A stretch of DNA of 64,000 nt, taken from contig NZ_JARGNB010000005.1 of NCBI RefSeq assembly GCF_030167915.1, positions 372,001 to 436,000 on the forward strand, read 5' to 3'. The notes under the pieces were generated by a model. It searched no databases, had not been told where the DNA came from, and worked only from the letters and a program-made list of their open reading frames with translations. Source of the stretch: Aquabacterium humicola. GTDB taxonomy: Bacteria > Pseudomonadota > Gammaproteobacteria > Burkholderiales > Burkholderiaceae_C. Position 1 is the first letter of the stretch. Every line of letters starts with the position of its first letter. A program made the position numbers and the translations under genes. This document shows, piece by piece, positions 28,408-37,797 of this stretch.

Positions 28408-30602
28408 TGCCAGCTCCCGACGAGGATGAAGGCCGCCCAGTGGAACGGGTGGCGGAAGGACGGTTCGGCCAGCATCGCACGCTGCACCTGCTGCAGCGCG
28501 CGGGCCTTGGTCTCGGGCGTGCCGTTGCTCGCCGCCAGCCGTGCGTAGAAGCGCGACATCAGCTGCATCGCCGCGTCGTCCGACACCGGCCACAGCGTGC
28601 CCAGCGCGGCGCCGGCGCGGGCCTTCAGCGCGGCGCCCGACAGCCCCAGCGGCGCGCGGTCGTCGCCCTCGGCCGTCTGGCAGGCCGACAGCGCGAGCAG
28701 CTCGATCGGCCGCTGGCGCAGGCGCTCCGAACGCAGCAGCTGCTGCAGGCCGTCGATCGTCAGCAGGCCGTCGTAGGTCATCAGGAAACTCTCGGCCGCC
28801 GAGCTGCTGAACAGGCCGTGCGACGCGATGTGCACGACGGAGTACTGGCCGGTCGAGAAACGCTCGCCGAAGCGTTCGAGCGTGAAGCCCTCGTCCAGCA
28901 GCACGTCGCTCGGCAGCCGCGTGCGCAGCTGGTCGATCTCCTGCTTTACGCCGGGCAGGGCGAGGGCCTCGCGGGTCTGCTCGCGCGTCAGCGTTCGCGT
29001 CGGCGAGCCGGCCAGCGTATCGACGACCCACTTCGGCAGGCGCTCGACCACCGGCCCCGGTTCGGACAGCCCGGCCAGCAGCAGGCGCGCCGGGCCGCGG
29101 CGCTCGGCCGCGGCGCGCGTCAGGCTCAGCGCCGGCGCGGTGACCACCGCGACCTTCTCGATCGCGAAACGGTCGCCGTCGTGCAGCGCGCCGAAGGGCA
29201 GCAGGCGCAGCACGCCATCGGGCACCACCACCAGCGTGTGGATGCGCTGGCTGTCCAGGGTCGGCTCGAGCGGCCGCATCAGCAAGCCGTACAGCACCGC
29301 GGCCGCGCCTTCGAAGGGGCGCTGGCGGCGCAGGCTGTCGGCGAAGCCGTGCACCAGCTTCTGCAGGTCGTCGGACTCGATCGGCTGCGTGCGGCGCTGC
29401 AGGCCCTGCGGCGTCTCGACCAGCAGCTCGAGCCGGTCCGGGAAGATGATCGGGTACAGCACCGCGGTGCCGGCGGGCAGCGCCCGGGCCTCCTGCGCAC
29501 GCGCTGATTCGACGGTGCAACGCTCGCCGAGGAAGTCGTCGAGCTCGCTGCGCTTGACGAGTTCGACGACGTTGCGCGCCTCGCGCATATGCTGCTGGGC
29601 CGCCTCGGGCGCGGCGCCGTCGGCCTTCGCGAGCAGCAACTCGGCCAGCGCCAGGTAGATCGGTTCCAGCGTCTCGCGGAAGGACGAGCGGCCGTCCTCG
29701 TACTCGATCGGGATGTCCTGGCGCACCGCCTCGATGTGCTCGACCGAACGCCGGTAGGCGGCCAGCGCCCGGTCGCTGTCGCCGGCGGCCTTCAGCAGCC
29801 GGCCGCGGCGCCATTCGATGCGAAACAGCAGCTCGCGCGCGTTCGCGGCCTGGGCCTGCAGCGCGGCGCTGTCCGTCAGCCGCAGCGCGTCGTCGGCGCG
29901 GCGCTCGGCCTCGTAGAGCTGGGCCAGCGCGTCCAGCACCTCGGCCTGCAGGCGGACATCGGCCGACGCGGTGGCGAGGCCGCGGGCCTGGTCGAGCGCG
30001 TCGAACGCCAGGCGGCGGCCGTCGGCGCCGAGTGCCAGCGCCTGCGTGCCGAGGTTCGCGGCCTGGTGCGCGCGGTCGCGCGTGTCCCCGATCGACGGCA
30101 GCCGCGTCGCCGCGTCGCGCAAGGCGGCGAGGCGTTCGGCCGGCGGCGTCAGGCGCGCGAGGTTCAGCCGCAGCGTCGACTGCAGCGAAGCATCGTCGGG
30201 TGCGAGGCGCTGCGCCTCGACGTACAGCGCGCGCGCCTCGTCGTCGCGGCGCAGGCCGAGCAGCGCATTGGCCAGGTCGTTGGCGCGCAGCGCCCGGGTG
30301 ACAGCGTCCGGCGCGTGGGTGTAGCCCTCGCGCAGCAGCGGCTCGGCGTCGGCGAAGCGGCGCATGCGGTGCAGCGCCAGGCCCAGCGCCGCGGCGGCGT
30401 CGGCCTTCTCGGCCGGCGTGCTCGCGCGGGCCTGCGCCTCGCGCAGCTGGTCGACGGCCTGCTGCAGCGCGCCCCGGTGGCACAGCTGCGTGCCGTGCGC
30501 GATCTGGGCGTTCACATCGGCCTGCTGCGCCACGGCGGGCGGCGCGACGAGCAGACCGGCGAACATCACGGCGAGCATCGTGGAGAGAGGGCGGCGGCGC
30601 AT
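28404..30602 (-). CDS. Exported TPR-CHAT caspase-like protease
   Basis: This 732-residue protein has a signal peptide (MRRRPLSTMLAVMFAGLLVAPPAVA), TPR-like helical repeats at about 30-300, and a C-terminal CHAT domain (about 430-732). The caspase-type dyad looks intact: His595 in VVHIASHGLF and Cys641 in LLALSACQTAEG. The family end HPFHWAAFILVGSW is also typical of CHAT. CHAT proteins are clan CD peptidases, and relatives cleave specific proteins on command. Here the protein should act in the periplasm. It is locked between tpsB (10-bp gap) and tpsA (4-bp overlap), which suggests that the exoprotein or its transporter is the substrate or partner. Confidence 0.9.
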   Translation of the reverse strand: MRRRPLSTMLAVMFAGLLVAPPAVAQQADVNAQIAHGTQLCHRGALQQAVDQLREAQARASTPAEKADAAAALGLALHRMRRFADAEPLLREGYTHAPDAVTRALRANDLANALLGLRRDDEARALYVEAQRLAPDDASLQSTLRLNLARLTPPAERLAALRDAATRLPSIGDTRDRAHQAANLGTQALALGADGRRLAFDALDQARGLATASADVRLQAEVLDALAQLYEAERRADDALRLTDSAALQAQAANARELLFRIEWRRGRLLKAAGDSDRALAAYRRSVEHIEAVRQDIPIEYEDGRSSFRETLEPIYLALAELLLAKADGAAPEAAQQHMREARNVVELVKRSELDDFLGERCTVESARAQEARALPAGTAVLYPIIFPDRLELLVETPQGLQRRTQPIESDDLQKLVHGFADSLRRQRPFEGAAAVLYGLLMRPLEPTLDSQRIHTLVVVPDGVLRLLPFGALHDGDRFAIEKVAVVTAPALSLTRAAAERRGPARLLLAGLSEPGPVVERLPKWVVDTLAGSPTRTLTREQTREALALPGVKQEIDQLRTRLPSDVLLDEGFTLERFGERFSTGQYSVVHIASHGLFSSSAAESFLMTYDGLLTIDGLQQLLRSERLRQRPIELLALSACQTAEGDDRAPLGLSGAALKARAGAALGTLWPVSDDAAMQLMSRFYARLAASNGTPETKARALQQVQRAMLAEPSFRHPFHWAAFILVGSWQ

Positions 30603-30612
30603 CGTCGGCTCC

Positions 30613-32250
30613 TCAGAACAGCTCGTAGCGCAGCTGCAGGTGCACGCCGCGGTCCTGCAGCGCGCCGCGCGTCGCGACGGCCGGCGTCTTCAGGCGCTTC
30701 GCCGCGGCCAGTTCGACGCCCAGCGGGCCGAAGCGGGCGTCCAGCGCCAGGCCGATCGAGCCGAGGTCGTCCGATGCCTCGCCGCGGTTGCGCGCGCGCC
30801 CCGCATCGACGAAGGGAATCAGCGTGACCCGCCGATCGGATTCGGCCGCGTCGAGCAGCGGCCAGTGCAGCTCGACCGACGCGGTGATGCCTTCGTCGCG
30901 CACCAGCTGGTTCTCGCGGTAGCCGCGCACCGTCGCGACACCGCCGACCGCCAGCCGCTCCAGCGGCAGCAGGCGGTCGCGACTCTTCTGCAGGCTGGCC
31001 TTCAGCACCAACTGGGCGCCCGGCACGTCGGCGAGGCGGCGCGCGAACTGGGCCTGGCCTAGCCAGAAGGCATAACGCTTCGAAGGCGCGGCCAGCGCGG
31101 GATCGAGCCCGTCCATGATGTTGTTGCGGCCCCAGCTGAAGGTCGAGCGCAGCGCCAGCGTCTGCGTGGCGTCGCGCTGCACGAACTCCTGCATGAAGCG
31201 CCAGGCATGCAGGCGCGACAGGCCGTCGGGTTCGCCCGGCGTGAACGAGAACGGCTCCCCGAGCAGCGTGGTGCGGCTTTCGCGCTGCGACCAGGTGAGG
31301 CCGAGCGCGACGCGCTGCGCGAGCGTGTCGATCAGCGCATGGCCGAGGCCGATGTCGAGGCTCTTGACGCGGCTGACGATGTCGATGCTCGCGATCGGCT
31401 CCTCGACCACGCTGGTATCGCCGCGGTCGTGGCGCAGGGTGAACACGGTGCCGACGAACGGGCCGATCGCGGGCAGCGGCACGCTCCAGCCGATGTTCAG
31501 GCGCTCGGAGCCTTCGCTGCCGATCACGGTCGCGTCCAGCGCGTCGCCGAGGCCGCTCAGGTTCCACACCGTGCCGGTGAGGCCGCCGCCGGCCTCGCCG
31601 ACCGAGGGTGTGCGGTGGTTGTTGGCCAGCAGCGCCAGCTTGTAGGGCTGCGCGCGCGTGACGTCGACGTCCAGCGTCGCTTCACCCAGCGCGGCGCCGG
31701 GCACGATGCGCGCATTCATGCGCGCGATCAGCGGATCGGCGAGCAGGCGCTGGAAGCGGTCCTGCAGCGCCTGGACGTTGAACGGATCGCCGCTGCCGGC
31801 ACCGAGGCGCTCGGCGATGTAGCCCTCGCGCAGCCGGCCCTGGCCCTTGACCTGCACGCCGGTCAGGCGGCCTTCGACGATCACCAGCCGCAGGCGCCCG
31901 TCGCGCCAGGCGCCATCGGGGATCAGCGCGCCGGAGTTGACGTAGCCGCGCTCGACGAGGCGCCGCGTGACCGCCAGCCGCAGTTCCTCGAGGTCGGCCG
32001 CCGTCAGCGGGCGGCGCAGCCACGGACGGGCGATCGCCTGCAGTTCGTCGTCGGTCAGAACGGTCGCGCCGTCGAAGGTGATGGCCTCGACCGGCCCGAC
32101 GGCCGCCTCGTCGCGCACCGGCGGCAGCGCCAGGCGTTCGGGCTCGGGCAAGGCCTGGGCAAGAGCCGGCTTGACGGGCAGCAAGGCCAGCAGCGACACG
32201 AGCGCGGCGATGCCGCGCGCGAGGGCGGAGGGAGCGAAATCGTGGGGCAC
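30613..32250 (-). CDS. TpsB-family outer membrane transporter (ShlB/FhaC/HecB-like)
   Basis: This 545-residue outer membrane protein of two-partner secretion has a signal peptide to about residue 32 (PVKPALAQA), POTRA domains (about 50-190, TFDGATVLTDDELQAIARPWL and VIVEGRLTGVQVKGQGRL), and a 16-strand barrel ending in LQLRYELF with a terminal Phe. The VRGYRENQLVRDEG block is the conserved VRGY loop motif 6. GTG at 32250 is chosen since it begins the signal peptide. It is promoter-proximal to the CHAT and tpsA genes; its likely substrate is that exoprotein. Confidence 0.93.
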   Translation of the reverse strand: MPHDFAPSALARGIAALVSLLALLPVKPALAQALPEPERLALPPVRDEAAVGPVEAITFDGATVLTDDELQAIARPWLRRPLTAADLEELRLAVTRRLVERGYVNSGALIPDGAWRDGRLRLVIVEGRLTGVQVKGQGRLREGYIAERLGAGSGDPFNVQALQDRFQRLLADPLIARMNARIVPGAALGEATLDVDVTRAQPYKLALLANNHRTPSVGEAGGGLTGTVWNLSGLGDALDATVIGSEGSERLNIGWSVPLPAIGPFVGTVFTLRHDRGDTSVVEEPIASIDIVSRVKSLDIGLGHALIDTLAQRVALGLTWSQRESRTTLLGEPFSFTPGEPDGLSRLHAWRFMQEFVQRDATQTLALRSTFSWGRNNIMDGLDPALAAPSKRYAFWLGQAQFARRLADVPGAQLVLKASLQKSRDRLLPLERLAVGGVATVRGYRENQLVRDEGITASVELHWPLLDAAESDRRVTLIPFVDAGRARNRGEASDDLGSIGLALDARFGPLGVELAAAKRLKTPAVATRGALQDRGVHLQLRYELF

Positions 32251-32320
32251 GGCGCCGGGCGATGAGTCCCGGCGATTGTGGCGTCGCGCCGGCGTGCTCC
32301 GGCCCGGCCGCGATGTGACC

Positions 32321-33385
32321 TTAGACCAATGCGGCGATGGCCCGACCCATGTCCGTGGTCGAGGCCTGGCCGCCCAGGTCGGCCGTGCGCGGCCCCTCGA
32401 CCAGCACACGTTCGATGGCCTTCACGATCGCGTCGTGGGCGTCGCGCCGGCCGAGGAAGTCGAGCATCAGCGCGCCCGACCAGATCATCGCCACCGGGTT
32501 CGCGATGTTCCTGCCGTAGATGTCCGGCGCCGAGCCGTGCACCGGCTCGAACAGCGACGGGAACCGGCGCTCGGGGTTCAGGTTGGCCGACGGCGCCAGG
32601 CCGATCGTGCCGGTGCAGGCGGGCCCCAGGTCCGACAGGATGTCGCCGAACAGGTTGGTCGCGACGACGACGTCGAAGCGCTGCGGCTGCAGCACGAAGC
32701 GCGCGGTCAGGATGTCGATGTGCTGCTTGTCGACCTTGACGGCGGGATACCCGGCGCCGACCGCGTCGGCCCGCTTGTCCCACCACGGCATGCTGATCGC
32801 GATGCCGTTGGACTTCGTCGCCACCGTCAGTTGCTTGCGCGGGCGCGACTGCGCCAGCTCGAAGGCGTACTTCAGCACCCGGTCGGCACCGTGGCGGCTG
32901 AACACCGATTCCTGGATCACCAGCTCGCGCTCGGTGCCCTCGTACATCACGCCGCCGAGGTTGGTGTACTCGCCCTCGGTGTTCTCGCGCACGATCATGA
33001 AATCGATGTCGCCGGGCTTTCGGTTCGCCAGGGGGCAGGGCACGCCGTCGAACAGGCGCGCGGGCCGCAGGTTGATGTACTGATCGAACTCGCGGCGGAA
33101 CTTCAAGAGCGATCCCCACAGCGAGACGTGGTCCGGCACCGTGGCCGGCCAGCCGACGGCGCCGAAGTAGATCGCGTCCATGCCCGACAGCTGCGCCTTC
33201 CAGTCGTCCGGCATCATCTGGCCGTGGGCCTGGTAGTAGTCGCAGCTGGCCCAGTCGATGGGCTTGATGGCCAGCGGGATGTCGAAGCGGCGCGCGGCGG
33301 CCTCGAGCACGCGCAGGCCCTCGGGCATCACTTCCTTGCCGATGCCGTCGCCGGCGATGGCGGCGATCTTGAACGGGGTGCTCAT
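32321..33385 (-). CDS. Tartrate dehydrogenase/decarboxylase-like enzyme
   Basis: This 354-residue member of the isopropylmalate/isocitrate dehydrogenase family has IAAIAGDGIGKEVMPEG at its start, VRENTEGEYTNLGG, VATNLFGDILSDLG and EPVHGSAPDIYGRNIANP. The sequence YFGAVGWPATVPDHVSLWGSLLKFRREFDQY is characteristic of tartrate dehydrogenases (TtuC/YeaU type), which oxidise or decarboxylate tartrate and D-malate with NAD and a divalent metal. D-malate is the usual alternative substrate. It follows the HpaI-like gene by 17 bp and probably shares its transcript. Confidence 0.87.
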   Translation of the reverse strand: MSTPFKIAAIAGDGIGKEVMPEGLRVLEAAARRFDIPLAIKPIDWASCDYYQAHGQMMPDDWKAQLSGMDAIYFGAVGWPATVPDHVSLWGSLLKFRREFDQYINLRPARLFDGVPCPLANRKPGDIDFMIVRENTEGEYTNLGGVMYEGTERELVIQESVFSRHGADRVLKYAFELAQSRPRKQLTVATKSNGIAISMPWWDKRADAVGAGYPAVKVDKQHIDILTARFVLQPQRFDVVVATNLFGDILSDLGPACTGTIGLAPSANLNPERRFPSLFEPVHGSAPDIYGRNIANPVAMIWSGALMLDFLGRRDAHDAIVKAIERVLVEGPRTADLGGQASTTDMGRAIAALV

Positions 33386-33402
33386 CGTGTGTCCTGTGGA
33401 GT

Positions 33403-34206
33403 TCAGTAGGCCGACGGGCCGCGGCTGTCCGCCGCAAGGCCGAAGTCGCCGGCCAGCTTGCGCGCGCCCTGCGCGAGCAACGTGATGTCGATGCCGACCG
33501 CGACGAACTGCGCGCCGTAGTCCAGGTAGCGCCGGCACTGCGCGGCATCGATCGACATCGTGCCGGCCGCCTTGCCGCTGGCGACGATGGTCTTCACCGC
33601 GCCCTCGATCGCCGCCTGCACGTCCGGATGGCCCGGGTTGCCGCGGTGGCCCATCGACGCCGCGAGGTCGGACGGGCCGATGAACACGCCATGCACGCCG
33701 TCGACGGCGCAGATGGCCTCCAGGTTCTTCAGCGAGGTCACCGTCTCGGCCTGCACGATCAGGCAGACCTCGTCGTCGGCGACGTCGGTGTAGTCCCGCC
33801 GCGCGCCCCAGCGCGAGGCGCGCGCGCCGCCGGCGCCGACGCCGCGGATACCGCGCGGCGGGTAGCGCGTGGCGGCAACCAGCGCGGCGGCCTGCTCGGC
33901 GGTGTCGACCATCGGCACCAGCAGGTTCTGCGCGCCGATGTCCAGCAGTTGCTTGATCAGCGCGGTGTCGCCGGTGACCGCGCGCACCACCGGCTGCACG
34001 CCGGGGTAGCCGGCGACGGCCTGCAGCTGCGCGAGCGTGCTGCGCACGTCGTTCGGCGCGTGCTCGCCGTCGATCAGCAGCCACTGGAAGCCGGCGCTGG
34101 CGCAGACCTCGGCCGGGTAGGCATCGGCCAGCGACAGCCACAGGCCGATCTGGCGCTCGCCGCGCGCGAGCGCGGCCTTGAAAACATTCGTCGTCACGCG
34201 AGGCAT
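33403..34206 (-). CDS. HpcH/HpaI-family class II pyruvate aldolase
   Basis: This 267-residue aldolase cleaves 2-keto-4-hydroxy acids to pyruvate and an aldehyde using a divalent metal. Family blocks are [65 protein letters not shown] and [16 protein letters not shown]. It is close to HpaI (4-hydroxy-2-oxo-heptanedioate aldolase) and GarL, but the exact substrate is not fixed by sequence. Its start codon lies inside the last codons of an aldehyde dehydrogenase remnant. With the adjacent tartrate dehydrogenase-like gene it suggests breakdown of hydroxy-dicarboxylic or sugar acids. Confidence 0.88.
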   Translation of the reverse strand: MPRVTTNVFKAALARGERQIGLWLSLADAYPAEVCASAGFQWLLIDGEHAPNDVRSTLAQLQAVAGYPGVQPVVRAVTGDTALIKQLLDIGAQNLLVPMVDTAEQAAALVAATRYPPRGIRGVGAGGARASRWGARRDYTDVADDEVCLIVQAETVTSLKNLEAICAVDGVHGVFIGPSDLAASMGHRGNPGHPDVQAAIEGAVKTIVASGKAAGTMSIDAAQCRRYLDYGAQFVAVGIDITLLAQGARKLAGDFGLAADSRGPSAY

Positions 34207-34301
34207 CCTTCGCAGAGCTGTTTCGAGTGCATGGGGTCGTCGAGCCCGTGGCGCGAGCCCTCGCGACCATAGCCTGATTCCTTCACCCCGCCAAACGGCC
34301 C
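34194..34301 (-). pseudogene. C-terminal stub of an aldehyde dehydrogenase gene
   Basis: Read on the minus strand, about 35 codons give [18 protein letters not shown] followed by LDD and a short tail ending at a TGA at 34196-34194. This is the conserved C-terminal segment of aldehyde dehydrogenases of the succinate-semialdehyde class. Upstream the similarity fades within about 10 codons and no further dehydrogenase motifs (catalytic Cys, GxTxxG) are found. The stub overlaps the HpaI-like start by 13 bases, as an operon neighbour would have. I infer that a full gene once preceded the aldolase and was deleted. The intact gabD at 55.4 kb is a different copy. Confidence 0.7.
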
Positions 34302-34412
34302 CGCCGACGCCGGAACGCAGCAGCTGATGGGGTGTCTGCGCGCGGCGGCCCCGTGCGAGGGCGCCCCCCGCTCAGGAACCGATCTAGGCCTGCCTAGGCA
34401 ATTGGGCGGGTA

Positions 34413-34440
34413 AGCCCCTGCCGGGCGCCCCGGCGGGGCT
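34413..34440 (+). other. GC-rich hairpin in the phaR leader
   Basis: AGCCCC and GCCGGG (34413-34425, one bulged T) pair with CCCGGC and GGGGCT (34429-34440) around a CGC loop. The next bases include a T5 run at 34451-34455 before the phaR ribosome site AAGGAG (34465-34470). It may be a weak terminator or a leader element for phaR. The rest of the 34302-34480 gap shows nothing recognisable. Confidence 0.4.
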
Positions 34441-34480
34441 CCTTAGAATCTTTTTCATTGCCTGCAAGGAGTTCCCCTCG

Positions 34481-35056
34481 ATGCCAGCCCATCGACGCGG
34501 TGCCGACGACAGTGGCGCCGCCGCGGCCGCGCCCAGCGGATCACGTGTCCTGAAGAAGTACCCGAACCGTCGCCTCTACGACACCCGCACCAGCAGCTAC
34601 ATCACCTTGGCGGATGTCAAGCGCATGGTGCTCGACGGCGAGACCTTCGAGGTGCGCGATGCCAAGACCGGCGACGACCTCACGCGCAGCATCCTGCTGC
34701 AGATCATCCTCGAGGAAGAAACCGGCGGCGTGCCGATGTTCAGCACGCAGATGCTGGCGCAGATCATCCGCTTCTACGGCCACGCGATGCAGGGCCTGAT
34801 GGGCACGATGCTGGAGAAGAACCTGCAATCCTTCGTCGACATGCAGGGCCGCTTCGCCGAGCAGACCAAGGGCCTGTACGAAGGCAAGAACTTCACGCCC
34901 GAGGCCTGGGCCCAGTTCATCACCGGCCAGGCGCCGATGATGCAGGGGCTGATGGGCAACTACCTCGAGCAGAGCAAGAGCCTGTTCGAGCAGATGCAGG
35001 AGCAGATGAAGGCCTTCCCGGGCCTGCCGGGCTTCCCGGGCGGGCCGAAGCGCTGA
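34481..35056 (+). CDS. phaR: Polyhydroxyalkanoate synthesis repressor PhaR
   Basis: This 191-residue regulator binds both DNA and polyhydroxyalkanoate granules and represses phasin (phaP) and its own gene until polymer appears. The N-terminal DNA-binding domain has KKYPNRRLYDTRTSSYITLA, and the accumulation-regulator domains follow with FSTQMLAQIIRFYGHAMQG. The C-terminus is Met/Gln-rich and amphipathic, as expected for granule binding. An AAGGAG site lies 10 bases before ATG. No pha biosynthesis genes are beside it, but bdhA at 5.2 kb fits polymer turnover. Confidence 0.95.
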   Translation: MPAHRRGADDSGAAAAAPSGSRVLKKYPNRRLYDTRTSSYITLADVKRMVLDGETFEVRDAKTGDDLTRSILLQIILEEETGGVPMFSTQMLAQIIRFYGHAMQGLMGTMLEKNLQSFVDMQGRFAEQTKGLYEGKNFTPEAWAQFITGQAPMMQGLMGNYLEQSKSLFEQMQEQMKAFPGLPGFPGGPKR

Positions 35057-35137
35057 TCCGCGCGCGGCGCTGAACCCGCGGCGCCGAATTCCCGCCGGCG
35101 CACCGGCGGCGGCCTGGTCGCGAGACAATCGCGGCCT

Positions 35138-36538
35138 ATGCAAGACCTCTCCCCCACGACCGCGGCGCTGGCCGGTGCAGCCAAGCCGCCCAAGGTCGGA
35201 TTCGTCTCCCTCGGCTGTCCGAAGGCGCTCACCGATTCCGAACTGATCCTGACCCAGCTCTCCGCCGAGGGCTACGAGACCAGCAAGTCCTTCGCCGGCG
35301 CCGACCTGGTGATCGTCAATACCTGCGGCTTCATCGACGATGCCGTCAAGGAGAGCCTGGACACCATCGGCGAGGCCCTGGCCGAGAACGGCAAGGTGAT
35401 CGTCACCGGCTGCCTGGGCGCACGCGCCGCGGCCGATGGCGGCAACATGGTCAGGAGCGTGCACCCCAAGGTGCTCGCCGTCACCGGGCCGCATGCGACG
35501 CAGGAAGTGATGGACGCCGTGCACCTGCACGTGCCGAAGCCGCACGATCCGTTCGTCGACCTCATTCCGGCCGCCGGCATCAAGCTCACGCCCAAGCACT
35601 ACGCCTACCTCAAGATCAGCGAAGGCTGCAACCACCGCTGCACCTTCTGCATCATCCCGAGCATGCGCGGCGACCTGGTGTCGCGGCCGATCGGCGACGT
35701 GCTGAAGGAAGCGCGCGCGCTGTTCGAGTCCGGCGTCAAGGAGCTGCTGGTCGTCAGCCAGGACACCAGCGCCTACGGCGTCGACGTCAAGTACCGCACC
35801 GGCTTCTTCGACGGCAAGCCGGTCAAGACCCGCATGGTCGAGCTGTGCCAGCAGCTGGGCGAGCTGGCCGCGGCGCACGGCGCGTGGGTGCGGCTGCACT
35901 ACGTCTACCCGTACCCGCATGTCGACGAGGTGCTGCCGCTGATGGCCGCTGGCCATGTGCTGCCTTACCTGGACGTGCCGTTCCAGCATGCGCACCCCGA
36001 CGTGCTCAAGCGCATGAAGCGCCCGGCCAGCGGCGAGCGCAATCTCGAGCGCCTGCTGAAGTGGCGCGAGGCCTGCCCGGAGCTGGTGATCCGCTCGACC
36101 TTCATCGCCGGCTTCCCCGGCGAGACGGAACAGGAGTTCCAGACCCTGCTCGACTTCGTGCGCGAGGCCCAGATCGACCGCGCCGGCTGCTTCGCCTATT
36201 CGCCGGTCGATGGCGCGGCGGCCAACGCGCTGCCCGACCCGGTGCCGGCCGAACTGCGCGAGGAGCGCCGCGCGCGCTTCATGGCGGTGGCCGAAGCCGT
36301 GTCGATCGAACGCCTGAAGCGCCGCGTCGGTGCGACGATGCAGGTGCTGGTCGACCGCGCGCCGGCGATGGGCCGCAAGGGCGGCGTCGGCCGCAGTTAT
36401 GCCGACGCGCCGGAGATCGACGGAACGGTGCGCCTGCTGCCGCCGGAGAAGGCGTCGAAGACCCTGAAGGTGGGCGAATTCACCCGCGCCCGCATCGTCG
36501 CCACCGAGGGCCACGACCTGATCGGCATGCCGGTGTGA
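35138..36538 (+). CDS. rimO: Ribosomal protein S12 methylthiotransferase
   Basis: This 466-residue radical-SAM enzyme adds a methylthio group to Asp89 (E. coli numbering) of ribosomal protein S12. The N-terminal UPF0004 domain supplies the auxiliary cluster cysteines in [21 protein letters not shown] and TGCLGAR. The radical-SAM CX3CX2C is [17 protein letters not shown]. The C-terminal TRAM domain (about 395-460) ends [16 protein letters not shown]. RimO rather than MiaB is indicated by the [11 protein letters not shown] and [11 protein letters not shown] blocks. It is in the same direction as phaR and metC but 81 bp apart from phaR. Confidence 0.96.
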   Translation: MQDLSPTTAALAGAAKPPKVGFVSLGCPKALTDSELILTQLSAEGYETSKSFAGADLVIVNTCGFIDDAVKESLDTIGEALAENGKVIVTGCLGARAAADGGNMVRSVHPKVLAVTGPHATQEVMDAVHLHVPKPHDPFVDLIPAAGIKLTPKHYAYLKISEGCNHRCTFCIIPSMRGDLVSRPIGDVLKEARALFESGVKELLVVSQDTSAYGVDVKYRTGFFDGKPVKTRMVELCQQLGELAAAHGAWVRLHYVYPYPHVDEVLPLMAAGHVLPYLDVPFQHAHPDVLKRMKRPASGERNLERLLKWREACPELVIRSTFIAGFPGETEQEFQTLLDFVREAQIDRAGCFAYSPVDGAAANALPDPVPAELREERRARFMAVAEAVSIERLKRRVGATMQVLVDRAPAMGRKGGVGRSYADAPEIDGTVRLLPPEKASKTLKVGEFTRARIVATEGHDLIGMPV

Positions 36539-36590
36539 ACGATTCCGCCCGGGGCTCCCCGGCCTCCCGATGCTGCGTAACATGGCTGCT

Positions 36591-37754
36591 ATGCAAGACC
36601 TGATCACCGGCCTGGTTCACCATCCGTACGAACCGCCCGCGGGCTTCGGCGCCGTGATGCCGGCGGTGCACAAGGCGTCGACGGTGACCTTCCCGAACAC
36701 CGCGGCGATGCGCGCGCGCAGCTGGAAGAGCAAGCAGGGCTATACGTACGGGCTTCACGGCACGCCGACCACCTTCACGCTGGAAGAGCGCATCGCCGCG
36801 CTCGAAGGCGGCCGCTTCTGCGCGCTGGCGCCCAGCGGCCTGGGCGCCATCGTGATGACCAACATCGCGCTGCTGAAGCAGGGCGACGAGCTGCTGCTGC
36901 CCGCCAATGTCTACGGCCCGTCGCGCGAGATGGCGCGCACGCTGCTGGCCGACTGGGGCATCACGCACCGGCTGTACGACCCGCTGGACGCGTCGTCGCT
37001 GGCCGCCGCGATCAGCGAGCGCACGAAGCTGGTGTGGCTGGAGGCCCCGGGCTCGGTGACGATGGAGTTCCCGGACCTGCGTGGCCTGGTCGCCGCGGCG
37101 AAGGCGCGCGGCGTGCTGACGGCGCTGGACAACACCTGGGGCGCCGGCCTCGCGTTCCGGCCGTTCGAGCTGGGCGTCGATCTGGTGATGCAGGCGCTGA
37201 CGAAATACCCGTCCGGCGGCGCCGACGTGTTGATGGGCTCGGTCACGAGCCGGGACGAGGCGCTGCACCAGCGCATCCTTCAAGCGCACATGCGGCTGGG
37301 CATCGGCGTGGCGGCGAACGATGCGGAAATGGTTCTGCGCTCGCTGCCGACGATCGCGCTGCGCTACCACGCGCAGGACGCGGCGGCGCGCACGCTGGCC
37401 GCCTTCCTGCAGCAGCAGCCGGCGGTGAAGCAACTCCTGCATCCGGCCTTCGAAGGTTCGCCGGGCCATGCGCACTGGCGTTCCACCTGCAGCGCCGCGG
37501 CCGGGCTGTTCTCGGTGCTGTTCGACCCCGTGCTGCCGGCGGAGCGCATCGATGCCTTCGTCGACGCGCTGCGGCTCTTTCGCATCGGTTACTCCTGGGC
37601 GGGCCCCGTCAGCCTCGTCGTGCCCTACGATCTCGGCCTGATCCGCGGCGCCGACGCGGCGCGCCAGGGCACCCTGGTGCGCTTCTCGGTCGGGCTCGAA
37701 GCCGTCGCGGACCTGCAGGCCGACCTGGCGCAGGCGCTGCGCCAGCTGGACTGA
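36591..37754 (+). CDS. metC: Cystathionine beta-lyase
   Basis: This 387-residue PLP enzyme cleaves cystathionine to homocysteine, pyruvate and ammonia in methionine synthesis. The PLP-binding lysine is in ALTKYPSGGADVLMG, and the substrate-binding Tyr block is GYTYGLHGTPTTFTLEERIAALEGG. Late residues RIGYSWAGPVSLVVPYD match MetC rather than the gamma-synthases. Three in-frame ATGs occur (36570, 36582, 36591); the third, MQDLITGLVHHPY, best fits the family start. It lies 52 bp after rimO. Confidence 0.9.
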   Translation: MQDLITGLVHHPYEPPAGFGAVMPAVHKASTVTFPNTAAMRARSWKSKQGYTYGLHGTPTTFTLEERIAALEGGRFCALAPSGLGAIVMTNIALLKQGDELLLPANVYGPSREMARTLLADWGITHRLYDPLDASSLAAAISERTKLVWLEAPGSVTMEFPDLRGLVAAAKARGVLTALDNTWGAGLAFRPFELGVDLVMQALTKYPSGGADVLMGSVTSRDEALHQRILQAHMRLGIGVAANDAEMVLRSLPTIALRYHAQDAAARTLAAFLQQQPAVKQLLHPAFEGSPGHAHWRSTCSAAAGLFSVLFDPVLPAERIDAFVDALRLFRIGYSWAGPVSLVVPYDLGLIRGADAARQGTLVRFSVGLEAVADLQADLAQALRQLD

Positions 37755-37797
37755 TCAGTTTCCTTCGCACCGGACGCCTTCCACCACACGACGCACG

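Noticed and set aside
25459-30483. Open minus-strand frame of 1674 codons running through the CHAT gene into the exoprotein
   Set aside because: The upstream part lies out of frame over the CHAT coding sequence and translates to Arg/Pro/Gly-rich text typical of a GC shadow. The real start with a signal peptide is at 28407.
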